NCBI GenBank assembly: GCA_963817465.1
Contig: CAWFOP010000002.1
Span: 16,234-80,233, forward strand
Direction of reading: 5' to 3'
From: CAMPKL01 sp963817465
GTDB lineage: Bacteria; Acidobacteriota; Terriglobia; Bryobacterales; UBA6623
Length of the DNA stretch: 64,000 nt
How positions within the stretch are numbered: position 1 is the stretch's first letter; each line of letters opens with the position of its first letter. The notes beneath the pieces were generated by a model. It was not told where the DNA came from. It saw nothing but the letters and a program-made list of their open reading frames with translations, and ran no database searches. Shown here piece after piece: positions 1-9,800 of the stretch. The position numbers and the translations under genes are program-made.

Positions 1-18
1 CGATGGCGAAGAAGAAGT

Positions 19-1780
19 ATGCAGATCGATATCAATGCGCCTACTGTTGACCCGCAAACCAGCGACGCGGTCGAGGCAGGCCCGAACCTGAAACTGCCGC
101 CTCCGAAGGTCGCTTACTTTTCGATGGAAATCGCGCTGGCGGCCGACATTCCGACCTACAGCGGCGGTCTCGGCGTTCTCGCGGGCGACACCTTGAGATC
201 GGCCGCGGACCTCGGCGTGCCGATGGTCGGGGTGACGCTGCTGTACCGCCAAGGCTATTTCGAGCAATCTTTAGACGAGAAGGGCAGCCAAACCGAGTCG
301 CCGGTCGACTGGGACCCCGCCGAGAAGCTCGAGCTGCTCGACCCGCTCGCCACGGTCACAATCGAAGGCCGGCCGGTCCATATCCGTTGCTGGCGCTACC
401 TGATTCGCGGCGTCACCGGTCACATCGTGCCGGTGTATCTGCTCGACACCAGCCCCGCCACCAACGCCGATTTCGACCGCACCCTCACCGATCACCTCTA
501 CGGCGGGGATCAGCGCTATCGCCTTTGCCAGGAGTTGATCCTGGGCATGGGCGGCATGGTGATGCTCGCCAAGCTGAACTATCGCGACATCGAGTGCTAC
601 CACATGAACGAAGGGCACTCGGCGCTGCTGACTCTGCGCCTGGTTGAGCGGCGGCTCGCCCGCAACGGTCACGCGACGCCCAATGCGGAAGACTTGGCGA
701 TCATCCGCCGCAACTGCGTATTCACGACCCACACGCCCGTTCCGGCCGGTCACGATCAGTTCGACGGCGAGCTTGGTGCGGCAAGTTTTGGGCGAGCGGC
801 GCGCGGACTTGCTCTTCTCCACCGGCTTCGCCAAAGACAGCAATCTCAACATGACCCACCTGGCGTTGTTCCACTCGAACTACGTCAACGGCGTGGCGAT
901 GAAGCACGGCGAGGTCTCACGGGTGATGTTCCCGAACTATCGCATCAACGCCCTGACCAACGGCGTCCATGCGGCGACTTGGACCGCCAAAAGCGTGCAG
1001 GAGCTGTTTGACCGCGAGATTCCCGAGTGGCGCCACGACAATCTTTACCTGCGATACGCGATCAACATCGGTCTCGCGGATGTGCGCGAAGCGCATCGGC
1101 GGGCGAAGAAGACTCTGCTCGACGCCATCGAACGCGAAACGGGTAAGCAGCTCGACCTCGACGTCTTCACCCTCGGCTTCGCCCGTCGTGCGACCGGTTA
1201 CAAGCGCGCCGACCTGTTGATAAGTCAGCCGGACCGGCTGCGCGCCATCGCCAAGAGGGCGGGCAAGATCCAAATCGTTTACGGCGGCAAAGCTCACCCT
1301 CACGACGAGGACGGCAAGCGCAAGATCGAGCAGATCTTCGCCGCCGCCAAGGGGCTCGAAGGCTCTGTGAAGGTCGTCTACGTGCCGAATTACAACTGGC
1401 GCTGGGGGGCTCTGATCACCCCCGGCGTCGACATCTGGCTCAATACGCCGCTGAAGCCGCGCGAGGCCTCGGGAACGAGCGGTATGAAGTGCGCCATGAA
1501 CGGCGTGCCCAGCCTCAGCGTCCTCGACGGCTGGTGGATCGAGGGACATATCGAGAATCTCACCGGCTGGTCGATCGACGACAACGGCCGCGGCGAAGCC
1601 GGCGAGGCCGCCTCGCTCTACGACAAGCTCGAGCAGACCATCGTCCCGCTGTACTACAAAGAGCCGGACGCGTGGGCGAACATCATGCGCCAGTCGATGG
1701 CCCTCAACGGCTCGTTCTTCAATACGCAACGCATGCTGCTGCAGTACGTTTTCAATGCCTACGCCACGCACGGCGTATAG
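19..1780 (+). pseudogene. glgP: Alpha-glucan phosphorylase, frameshifted
   Basis: GT35 alpha-glucan phosphorylase, which releases glucose-1-phosphate from glycogen or maltodextrin in the cytoplasm. The reading frame is split: the N-terminal part (VAYFSMEIALAADIPTYSGG, then YHMNEGHSALL) runs in one frame to about 775, and the rest continues in the next frame from about 777 to a stop at 1780. One surplus G in the GG at 775-776 explains the shift; without it the protein reads FDGELVRQVLGERR without a break, about 586 residues, normal for the short branch lacking the N-terminal DUF3417 domain. The PLP-binding lysine motif GTSGMKCAMNG is intact (Lys codon 1487-1489). The start at 19 follows a purine-rich GAAGAAG stretch. 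The 3' end overlaps the convergent tsaE by 22 bp. Either an indel error or a recent pseudogene; family assignment is secure. Confidence 0.88.
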
Positions 1781-2220
1781 GTCGAGCCGAGCGTGATTTC
1801 CCGGCGATCGTCGTCGAGCTGGGTCAGGCGGATCTCGATTCGCTCCGGCGGCAACTGATCGCCGAACTTTTCACCCCACTCGACCAGTACGATTGCGTCT
1901 TGCCGGTCCCATAACTCGTCCAAACCCAAGGTCTCGAGCTCGGGGATGCGGTCGAGGCGATACAAATCGAGGTGGTAGACCTTCGGGCTCGAGCCGTGCT
2001 CGTGCATCAAGGCGAAGGTCGGGCTCGACACATCCGCGGCCGCCGCCGCTCCCAAACCCTCGACGATCCCTTTGGTCAACGTCGTCTTGCCCGCCCCCAG
2101 GTCTCCAATGAGCAAGACCAATTGCGGGGGGCGCAGCCGCGCCGCGATGCGGCGTCCGACCGCGAGCGTTTCGTCGGCCGTCGACGAAACAAAACGCTCC
2201 GCTTGTATGTCCTCCCTCAT
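1759..2220 (-). CDS. tsaE: tRNA threonylcarbamoyladenosine biosynthesis ATPase TsaE
   Basis: 153-residue P-loop ATPase that works with TsaB and TsaD to make the t6A37 modification of ANN-decoding tRNAs in the cytoplasm. Visible motifs are the Walker A GDLGAGKTT (residues 39-47), SSPTF (65-69), HLDLYRL (83-89) and LVEWGEKF (112-119), all family hallmarks at the expected spacing, and the length is typical. It lies convergent to the phosphorylase gene, overlapping its 3' end, and divergent from the secreted protein starting at 2284, so about 60 bp carry both promoters. TsaB and TsaD are not nearby. Confidence 0.93.
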   Translation of the reverse strand: MREDIQAERFVSSTADETLAVGRRIAARLRPPQLVLLIGDLGAGKTTLTKGIVEGLGAAAAADVSSPTFALMHEHGSSPKVYHLDLYRLDRIPELETLGLDELWDRQDAIVLVEWGEKFGDQLPPERIEIRLTQLDDDRREITLGSTYTPCVA

Positions 2221-2283
2221 CCCGCTGCCGTTACGTCTCCAGCGTACTGGAATCGAGACGGGCGGGCTGTAACGGAAGCTGCT

Positions 2284-3090
2284 ATGCGGATTATTGCCTT
2301 AATAACCTGCCTCGCCGCCGTACCCATCTGCCAGGCGGGCAGCGGCCTCATCCAACCGGCGCCTCACGAGCATGCGCCTCAAGAGCAAGGGGACTCCGTC
2401 GAGGAATCCTTCCAATGGCGCGACGCGGCGCAGCAATCGTTCCTGTTCCTGTCGCTGCAACACGCTTTTCGCCTTACCCAAGGCAAGACTCGCCAAGAGT
2501 TGGGCGGGCCTTTCTGGAACGACTACTGGCAATCGGCGAGCAGCCTGGGCGGCTGGCGCGACGGCGACTCCGTCTTCACGAACTACTTCGCCCACCCGGC
2601 GCAGGGGGCGGTTTCGGGCTACATTTTTCTTCAAAATTCGCCCGCCGGCCGGGAAACGTACTTTTCGAGCGACTCGCGGTACTGGAGCAGTCGTCTGAAG
2701 GCCATGGCCTTCGCGGCTCTCTACAGCGCGCAGTTCGAGTTGGGCCCCTACAGCGAAGCGTCGATCGGCAATGTGGGATTGCGCCCGCGAACGATGGGCT
2801 ACGTCGACCTGGTGATGACCCCCGTCGGCGGCCTCGGCTGGATGCTCGCCGAAGACGCCGTCGATCGCTACGTGGTGCGGCCCCTGGAAAGCCGCACGAA
2901 TCGGCCGATGGTGCGCTTCCTGCGCATGGCCCTCGGCCCCACCCGCAGCTTCGCCAACATCTTGCGCTTCAAGAAGCCCTGGCGACGCGACGACCGTGAC
3001 TACGCCGGGTCCGCCGCGCTGCCCTCTTTGCCGTCTTCCTCGACCACCTCAGCGAGCCTGGGCGGCGCCCTTCCAAGCAACAACGACTAG
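2284..3090 (+). CDS. Secreted hypothetical protein
   Basis: 268 residues from the ATG at 2284; the frame is open further upstream but that part overlaps tsaE and lacks a signal sequence, whereas this start gives a clean signal peptide (MRIIALITCLAAVPICQAGS). The mature protein has a short proline/histidine-rich lead, then a conserved-looking core with FNYFAHP-like text (TNYFAHPAQGAVSGY, near residue 100) and QFELGPYSEASIGNVG, and a low-complexity Ser-rich tail. This resembles uncharacterised periplasmic or outer-membrane proteins (possibly DUF3943-like) that recur in acidobacterial genomes. No catalytic motif is recognised. Function unknown. Confidence 0.7.
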   Translation: MRIIALITCLAAVPICQAGSGLIQPAPHEHAPQEQGDSVEESFQWRDAAQQSFLFLSLQHAFRLTQGKTRQELGGPFWNDYWQSASSLGGWRDGDSVFTNYFAHPAQGAVSGYIFLQNSPAGRETYFSSDSRYWSSRLKAMAFAALYSAQFELGPYSEASIGNVGLRPRTMGYVDLVMTPVGGLGWMLAEDAVDRYVVRPLESRTNRPMVRFLRMALGPTRSFANILRFKKPWRRDDRDYAGSAALPSLPSSSTTSASLGGALPSNND

Positions 3091-3295
3091 GCCTCGCTGA
3101 TACTCGCTGATCCGGCCGGACGCCTGAACCGCCGCTGGAAGACGGCCTCCGGCGGGCCGCCGAAAGCGGACGGAATCCCCACGACTTGAACAGCCGAGAA
3201 TTTCGTGAGGGAATCCGCCGGCCTTCGTCGCTTTGCTCTTTCGAACGCGTAATTTGATCGAAGCCGGGCTTCGGTCCTTGGGAGCGGAGAAAACG

Positions 3296-4299
3296 ATGGT
3301 TCCTGAATTCAACAAGTCGCTCGACCAAGCCCCCGCGGCGCGCTATCTGGTCGTCAAGTCGGGCACGAGCCGCCTCGTGGTGCTCGACGGAACGGACATT
3401 CGACCAGGAGCGGAGGGGCGCGGCGAAATCTTGCGCCTGATGAAGGGGGCGGACGGTTGCGGCGGCCTCGGCGGAGCAAACTCGCAGGAGAACAAAGTCG
3501 CTCTCGTTTGGCCGAGGGAGGGAGAATCTTCGTTTCAATTTCGCTTCTACCAAGTCGTCCCGGGCGAGAACGCGGTGCTGCCGATGGAGTGCTCCAACAG
3601 CGCCTCCTCCGCTGCAATGCTGGCCTCTCTGGGGAAGCACGGGCGAATGAGCGCCGAGCGTTGGAAGAGCGGTAAACCTGTCGACGGGCCAGAGAATGGA
3701 GTTGACTTCGGAATGCGATCGCGGCATCGCCCAGGCCTGGCGGATTCGGTATCTGTCGACTCGCAAGTCTCGTGAAGCCTTGGGCAGCCTGGCCGGCGTC
3801 CAGACCGTCCAGGTCGGCAAGCGAACGGTGCGCTTCGAGGCGGTGCTTAACGGCAATCTGTTCCTGTTCGCCGCCATCGCGCCCGAGCTCGTCGACCAAT
3901 CCCTGACCGAGGCCCTCGCCGAGGCGGGCATGGCGGCGGCCCGCAGCGCGGGGTTCGAGCCGCCGGATGGCCTACCACCCGAAAGTCGTTCCCTACGAGG
4001 TCGAGGCCTACGGCGAATATGCCGCGGTGCGGACCGCAAGCCACTACCGCGGCGAGCGGCACCACTCGTTTCCGGGATCCGCGGGCATGACCTTGGCCGC
4101 CTATCTGGAACGAACTTCGCCGACCCCGTCTCGCTCCCGCCGCCGTTCCTGGACCATCCGGCATCCGAGCGGAGAGTTTGACGTTCGCCTCCGGTTCGAC
4201 GCGGAATCGCGGGACAGCCTCTCTTGGACTGAGTTCACCACGCCCGTGAAGGTGCTAGCTTGGGGTTCGGCCGACATGCCTTGGCGGTCGAGAAACTAG
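3296..4299 (+). pseudogene. PrpF-like isomerase/tautomerase, multiply frameshifted
   Basis: Three successive frames together spell one protein of about 330 codons resembling the PrpF family (diaminopimelate-epimerase fold: methylaconitate isomerase, 4-oxalomesaconate tautomerase). Frame 1 piece: YLVVKSGTSR, GLGGANSQENKVALV, FRFYQVV and MECSNSASSAA (the position of the family's catalytic-Cys segment). The second frame takes over near 3650-3665 (VNLSTGQRMEL to AEAGMAAARSAGF), and the third near 3957-3968 (PKVVPYEVEAYGEYAAVRTA, SFPGSAGMTLAAYL, IRHPSGEFDV, stop at 4299). A further compensating pair of indels near 4105-4160 is possible. Total length fits a single ancestral gene. The start ATG 3296 follows GGAGCGGAGAAAA. 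Family call is moderate; the broken state is seen directly. Confidence 0.6.
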
Positions 4300-4368
4300 T
4301 TTCATGTACGGAATCGCCGGGATGGTCTTGGACGAGCCTCGTGATCCCCAGGCAGTAGAGGTGGCCCG

Positions 4369-5340
4369 TTGACGGAGCCGAAAGCGGAAGAGTTGAAGCT
4401 GGCCGAGGCGCTCCTCGAAGCGGGCGTCGTCGACACCCATTTTCACGTCGGCCCGGAGCTGCTGCCGCGACGTTACGACGCCCTGGAGCTGGCGCGGGCG
4501 GCGCGGAGCTGGAACGCCACCCTCGTACTGAAGAACCACACCTACCCCACCACGCCGCTCGCGTCGCTGGCGCGCAAGCATGAAGGCGTGCGGCTGCTGG
4601 GCGGCACAGTCTTGAACCGCTTCGTCGGCGGCCTGAGCTCCGACGCCGTCACCTCCGCCGCGAGCGGCAATCGCACCGAGCCGCAGATCGAGCAGGAGGA
4701 GCCCCCGTTCGTCGTGTGGATGCCCACCGTGCACGCCCAGGCGCACCTCGACGTTCTGGGACACGCTTTCGATCCCCGCTGGTCGGGCGGCTGCGAGAGT
4801 TGCGACAGCGCGCTCGACGGCGCCGCGGCGGCGCAAGAGGACGCCGTGACGGTCTTCGAGCGTGACGGCACGCCGGCCGGCGAGCTGCCGGCGGTGCTCA
4901 AGGCGATCGCCGCCGCGGGAGCGCGGCTCGCGACCGGGCACTTGTCGGCCGACGAGGTGATGCGACTCGTTCCGATGGCTCTGGACGCGGGCGTGCCGGC
5001 GGTCATCCTCACGCACCCGCACTATCCCTCGATCCAATTATCGGACGATCAGTTGGTCGAGCTGACCGGCGACGACCGAGTTTTCATCGAGCACTGCTTT
5101 GCGATTCATACCATCGAAAAAGTGCCCCTGGAGCGTTTTGTGGAGTCCATACGAAGGACGGGCCTGGGCCAGGTCATCTTGTCCACGGATTTCGGTCAAA
5201 TTCATAGCGACCCGTTCCCCGACTGCACCGTGCGGTTCGCGCGCGCCATGGATGAGCGCTGGCCTCGCGAGTTCGGCAGGGAAGGATTGCTGCGGCTCTT
5301 CAGCGAGAATCCGCGGCGTGCGCTCGGGCTTGCTCGTTGA
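4369..5340 (+). CDS. Amidohydrolase-superfamily protein, DUF6282-type
   Basis: 323-residue TIM-barrel hydrolase candidate. The metal-binding HxH sits at residues 24-26 (VDTHFHVGPE), followed by LVLKNHTYPTTPLAS (53-65), TGHLSADEV, LTHPHYPSI and the C-terminal STDFGQIHSDPFPD, giving the His, His, Lys/His, His, His, Asp series expected of a metal-dependent amidohydrolase. The lysine-histidine segment and overall layout match DUF6282 proteins, whose substrate is not known to me. The start is TTG at 4369, about 70 bp after the broken PrpF-like gene, and the FAD monooxygenase follows 15 bp downstream, so the three look like one transcription unit. Inference: a ring-cleavage or lactone/amide hydrolysis step in a catabolic pathway. 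Confidence 0.72.
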   Translation: MTEPKAEELKLAEALLEAGVVDTHFHVGPELLPRRYDALELARAARSWNATLVLKNHTYPTTPLASLARKHEGVRLLGGTVLNRFVGGLSSDAVTSAASGNRTEPQIEQEEPPFVVWMPTVHAQAHLDVLGHAFDPRWSGGCESCDSALDGAAAAQEDAVTVFERDGTPAGELPAVLKAIAAAGARLATGHLSADEVMRLVPMALDAGVPAVILTHPHYPSIQLSDDQLVELTGDDRVFIEHCFAIHTIEKVPLERFVESIRRTGLGQVILSTDFGQIHSDPFPDCTVRFARAMDERWPREFGREGLLRLFSENPRRALGLAR

Positions 5341-5355
5341 GAAGCTGTTGAGGAG

Positions 5356-6576
5356 ATGCGCGCCTTGAAAGTCGCAATTGTGGGCGGCAGCGTCGCAGGG
5401 CTGGCGGCGGCCCGTACGCTGCTCAAACTTGGCGTCGATGTATGCGTCTTCGAGCGTTCTCGCGGGAACCTCGCCGACCGCGGCGCGGGCATCTCGCTGG
5501 ACCCGGCCGTGGTCCCGCTCATCGGCGCGGTGCGGGGGACGCAGATTCGAGGCCGCGTCGTCGTCGGCCGCTCGGGACGCGAGCTGTGGCGACACGCCGC
5601 CGCCAAGTTCGTCACCTCGTGGTCGCAGATCTATCGGACCTTGGCCGCCGGCGTTCCGGAGCGGCTGATCCGCCGCGGCGAACCAGTCGTACGTTGCGCG
5701 ACACAGGAAGATTTCGCGGAGCTGCATCTTGAGAACGGACCGCCGGAACGCTTCGATCTAGTCATCGGGGCGGACGGCGTCGGCTCCACCGTGCGCCTCG
5801 CCGTGGAACCGGACTTCGCTCCCGCCTACTGCGGCTACGTCGCGATTCGGGGCGTGACGCCGGAAGAGGCGTTGCCCGCGGCCGGCGAACCGCTGGCGCG
5901 CTTGGCCGACGATCCGGGATTGGTCAATCTATACGGCTCGATGACCCATGCCGTCGCCTATTGGGTGCCGCTGCGGGACGGCGGCAGAGGGCTCAATTGG
6001 ATGTGGTACCGCAACGTGCCCGCCGATGAGCTGGACGCCTTCCTCTCCGATGACGCCGGCAGGGTCCGCCGCTGGTCGTTGCCGCCCGGACGCATGCCGC
6101 CCGAGTCACGCTCGAAGCTTTTGTCCGAGATGCGGGAACAGTTGCCGGAAAGCCTGTTTCTGGTCGCCAAGGCTGCGCCGGAGCTGTCGCAACAGGCCAT
6201 TTACCGCGGCGTGCCGGAGTCCGTCGTGAGCGGCCGCGCGATCTTGATCGGCGATGCCGGGCATGTCGCGATTCCTCACATCGGCGCCGGGGTCTCATTG
6301 GCGATGCGCGATGTTGCGGCGCTCGCCGAGAGCTGGGATCCCGCCGACCTCCACGCCTCGCTCGCCACCTGGGGTCGCCGGCAACGGGAAGACGCGGACC
6401 GCAACCTGCAGGCCGCTGTGAAGCTAGGCCAATCCCTGCAACTGGAGAAACACGACTGGGAGACTTGGACGCCCCAGCGCTTCGACGCATGGTGGTCGGG
6501 GATCACAGCCGGTCACGGGCTTTACTTTGAAGCTGAGAACAAGGGCGGCCTGACGACGGGAGAGACGATCGGATGA
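5356..6576 (+). CDS. FAD-dependent aromatic-ring monooxygenase
   Basis: 406-residue class A flavoprotein hydroxylase. The N-terminal Rossmann motif is VAIVGGSVAGLAAAR (residues 6-20), the DG motif is IGADGVGSTVR (about 135-145) and the second FAD motif is LIGDAGHVAIPHIGAGVSLA. The sequence around GYVAIRGVTPEE and the GVPESVVSGRAILIGDAGH stretch resemble 2,6-dihydroxypyridine 3-monooxygenase-like enzymes, which hydroxylate N-heteroaromatics using NADH and O2. It follows the amidohydrolase by 15 bp, consistent with an operon for degrading an aromatic or heteroaromatic compound. The specific substrate cannot be read from sequence; a urate- or salicylate-hydroxylase-like activity is an alternative. 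Confidence 0.82.
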   Translation: MRALKVAIVGGSVAGLAAARTLLKLGVDVCVFERSRGNLADRGAGISLDPAVVPLIGAVRGTQIRGRVVVGRSGRELWRHAAAKFVTSWSQIYRTLAAGVPERLIRRGEPVVRCATQEDFAELHLENGPPERFDLVIGADGVGSTVRLAVEPDFAPAYCGYVAIRGVTPEEALPAAGEPLARLADDPGLVNLYGSMTHAVAYWVPLRDGGRGLNWMWYRNVPADELDAFLSDDAGRVRRWSLPPGRMPPESRSKLLSEMREQLPESLFLVAKAAPELSQQAIYRGVPESVVSGRAILIGDAGHVAIPHIGAGVSLAMRDVAALAESWDPADLHASLATWGRRQREDADRNLQAAVKLGQSLQLEKHDWETWTPQRFDAWWSGITAGHGLYFEAENKGGLTTGETIG

Positions 6577-6686
6577 GTGACCCAATCGAGCGTTTGCCGG
6601 CCCGCACTGCCACGAACCCGTACCGGTAACGGAAGGCTACACTCGCGCGAAGGCGGAGCGGCGGATACCTAAGTTATTGAATCGAA

Positions 6687-6763
<77 letters not shown>

Positions 6764-6815
6764 GTATGTTGCTGAGGCTCGGCGGGATGGAATGAGCCCC
6801 TGGCGTCTACGTTCA

Positions 6816-6840
6816 AAGTGCGCCCGGTAAGGGCGCACTT
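6816..6840 (-). terminator. Perfect hairpin, probable terminator of the subtilase transcript
   Basis: Perfect 10-bp inverted repeat AAGTGCGCCC / GGGCGCACTT with a 5-nt loop, located 50 bp past the subtilase stop codon and before the tRNA gene. On the minus strand it is followed by TTGAACG, so the U-tract is weak. The placement suggests transcription termination of the sigma-factor/TonB/subtilase unit. Confidence 0.6.
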
Positions 6841-6890
6841 CCCTGAGACTAGCACGTAACGACGCGCCCGGGCAATCGCAACGCCGCGCC

Positions 6891-9800
6891 TCAGCGCACC
6901 CAGAGCTTGGTCTGCTTCGACGCGACGCCGTTCACCGCGAACGCCAACGTTTGAGCGCCGCTCGGCGTATCGCCCGCCAGCGTAATATTCGCCTGGTACA
7001 AGCCCACGTAGCCGGGCGTCAGCCCCGAGAACGAGACTCCCGCCGCCCGGCCTCCGACGCTCGCCGCGGGCGTCGCCAAGGTTCGAGCGAGCGGCGAGGC
7101 CGCCGCTGCTTCGCCGGACTGCTGCTCTTCATCCACAGGTCCCCAACCCGTGCCGTAGACGACGATCGTCTCGCCGGGAACGGCCGGGCTGTCAGACGTG
7201 ATCACGGAGCCGTCAGCGTGCGTCGCGACCGCCAGCAGGTCGCCGAACCAGTCGAATTCGAAAATCCCGGGCGCCGTGTCGGCCAGGTTGAGCGTCACCG
7301 GCTCGCTGACCGAGTCTTCGATGCGCGTTTTGACCAGCGCGAAATTGAGGCCCTGGAACTCCCACGGCACTTGTACGTTGAGCTGACCGTCGCTTGAGAA
7401 AAAGAAGTGCGCCGGCACGCTCACTCCCGTCTCCGGGAAATCGAAGCTCATGCTCACATGCTTGAGCGCGATCGGCAGCGGCAAGCTCATCGCCGACCCG
7501 GTGAGCTCCGATAAAGCGTCGCCGAAGACGGAAACAATCGACCCCGGCGCCACCGCGCGGCCGGCGGCGAAGCCGGCCCCGTTGACGATTCCCGAGATGA
7601 ACGGCTTCACCCGCGCCTCGTTCAAGAACGGCACGGTCAGGTTTCCGGCCTTGGCCTGATAGTCCTGAAAGCCGGGGTCCGGCCCCATGTCCGTATCCGC
7701 CGCGGCCACGCCAAATGCGTCGGTCGCGGGATCGGCCTGCACGATCGCTCCGCCGCCGTCGACGACCGAGAAGGTGACGGGAAGGTCCGGCACGAGCGCG
7801 CCGAACTGGTCGACCACTTTCAAGATCAACAGCTCGGGATGGGGCTCGTTGATCGTTCCGACGACGCCGGTCCCCGCGATGGCGAAGGAGTTGTGCGGCA
7901 CGCCGTCGCCGACGAAGAACTGGTACGGCACGTTGAGGATCTGGTTGTCGACGCTGTTCGAGATGCGAATGTAGCCTTCGTAGCGGCCGGGCTGCGGAAC
8001 GGCGCCGCGCAAGTTGACGGTCAGCTCCGTCTCCTCGCCTGCGCGAAGCGTGAATTGAGTCGTTTGGGCGCCGTTGACGTCGACCGAGGCGGAAGCCGTC
8101 GACCCTCGCACGAAGACGTCCGCCGTGTAGATGCGCATCCGGTCAGTCACATTGGCCACCAGGAGCGATGTGCTGAACGGCAGCGCCGCGCCGTTCAACT
8201 GGCCGAAGCCCAGGGTCGCCGGATCGACGACGGCCGACGGCTCGATCGCGGCCCGCACGTCGACAAGCCCGGCGCCGACCGCGGTCACGCGCTCCAGACC
8301 TTCCGGCCCGAACACGGCGGCGGAGTTGGCGGTGTTGATGACGGCGGAGCGCACCTGAAAGTTCGTCAGCGTCGGGTTGTTCTGCCACACCAGCGCCGCC
8401 GCGCCGGCGACGAAGGGCGCTGCGAAGCTCGTCCCGTCCAGCGAGAGGAAACCGGTCTTGGTGTAGGCGTCGCCGTTGGGGTCGAAGCTCTGCCCGGCGG
8501 AGTAGATGAACGTGCCGGGGGCGACGATTTCAGGTTTGATGCCGCCGCCCACGCTGGGCCCGCGCGAGCTGAACGGCGCAAGCTGATCGGACGCGGTCGA
8601 CATGCTGTGGTGCGCGGGATCGAGCGTCACGGTCACGTCGCCGCCCTGGAGCGCATTCAACAGTTGCTGCCCGTCCGAGTAGCCGATCGTAAACGTCGGA
8701 ATGTCCGTCGTCTCGAGACCGAGAATCACTTCGGGAAACGGACGATCCTCGGTGTTGATCATGACCACGCCCACGGCCCCGGCCTGATCGGCGAACTCCA
8801 CTTTGAATTCGGGCGGGCATCCGCCGCGGTCGATCACGGCGATGCGCCCTTGGAACGAGAAGTCGGGGAATGGCGAACACCCCAGCGGATCGCCTTGGGT
8901 CGCGGCGGCGAGCGCCGGCGAACTGAAGGGAGCCGTCGGTCGCGGCCCCACGCCCGACAGCGCATCGATCGTGCGCCCGGAATAGCTGACGGACTCGAGC
9001 AACTGCCGGCTGTTCACCGTTGCGCCGACCGCGATCACATCCAACGCCGTGGCGGGGGTGCTAATCGAGTTCAGGGTCGGAAAATCCTGTTCCCCCAAGG
9101 CGCCGCCGTTGCCGGCCGCCGCGACGATCACGACGCCGAAGCCCTCCATCGTGTTCTCGGCGGCCTCGGCCAGCGGATCGCATAGCGCCTCGCTGTCGGT
9201 GCGGCACAGATCCCAGGGGAACTGCGCAATGGCGCCGAAGCTGACCGTGAGCACGTCCATCCCGTCGACCGCCGCGTCGTCGAGGGCCGCGATGATGGCC
9301 ATGTCGTTCGAGAAATCGTTGATGCCCGGCGACCCGAATATTCTGTAGTTGCCGAGATAAGCCTTGGGCGCCACGCCGACGAGTCGTCCGACATCGGAAT
9401 CCACCGGCTCGCCGGCGGCGATCATCGCGACGGCGGTCCCGTGGCCGATGCGATCGCGCGGCGTCGTATCGTCGGGGCGCGAAAAAACCGGATCGGCGTC
9501 ACTGAGCAAGTTGACGTAGCTGCGCGCCGCGATGACCTTGCCGTTGGTGAACTTGCGATTCTCAGGCAAGCTCTTTGGAAATCCCGGCGGCGGCGTGAGC
9601 GAAGAGTCTTGAAACGCCGGATGCGTGATGTCGATGCCCGTATCGATCACGCCGATGCGGATGCCCTCGCCTGCGCGGCTGTCGCCTCCCAACGCCGCGC
9701 GCGCCGCCGGAGCGCGGATGATGTCGTTCGCGGCGTTGATAAACGGCTTGATGCGCCGCGCGACCGACACGCTCCGCACGCCCGCTTGCATGCGGATTTG

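Noticed and set aside
770..780. Programmed frameshifting in glgP
   Set aside because: No slippery heptamer of the usual type, no downstream structure spotted and the family is not known to use it; an indel is simpler.
271..852. Long antisense open frame across glgP
   Set aside because: A shadow of GC-rich coding sequence; composition is Arg/Ala/Val-rich with no motif, and the plus-strand frames are clearly glgP.
4304..4372. 23-codon open frame overlapping the DUF6282 TTG start
   Set aside because: Short, no motif and no sign of selection; probably chance between the broken isomerase and the amidohydrolase.
7839..9185. 448-codon plus-strand open frame opposite the subtilase
   Set aside because: Antisense of a complete, motif-bearing S8 protease; its product is Arg/His/Gly low complexity.
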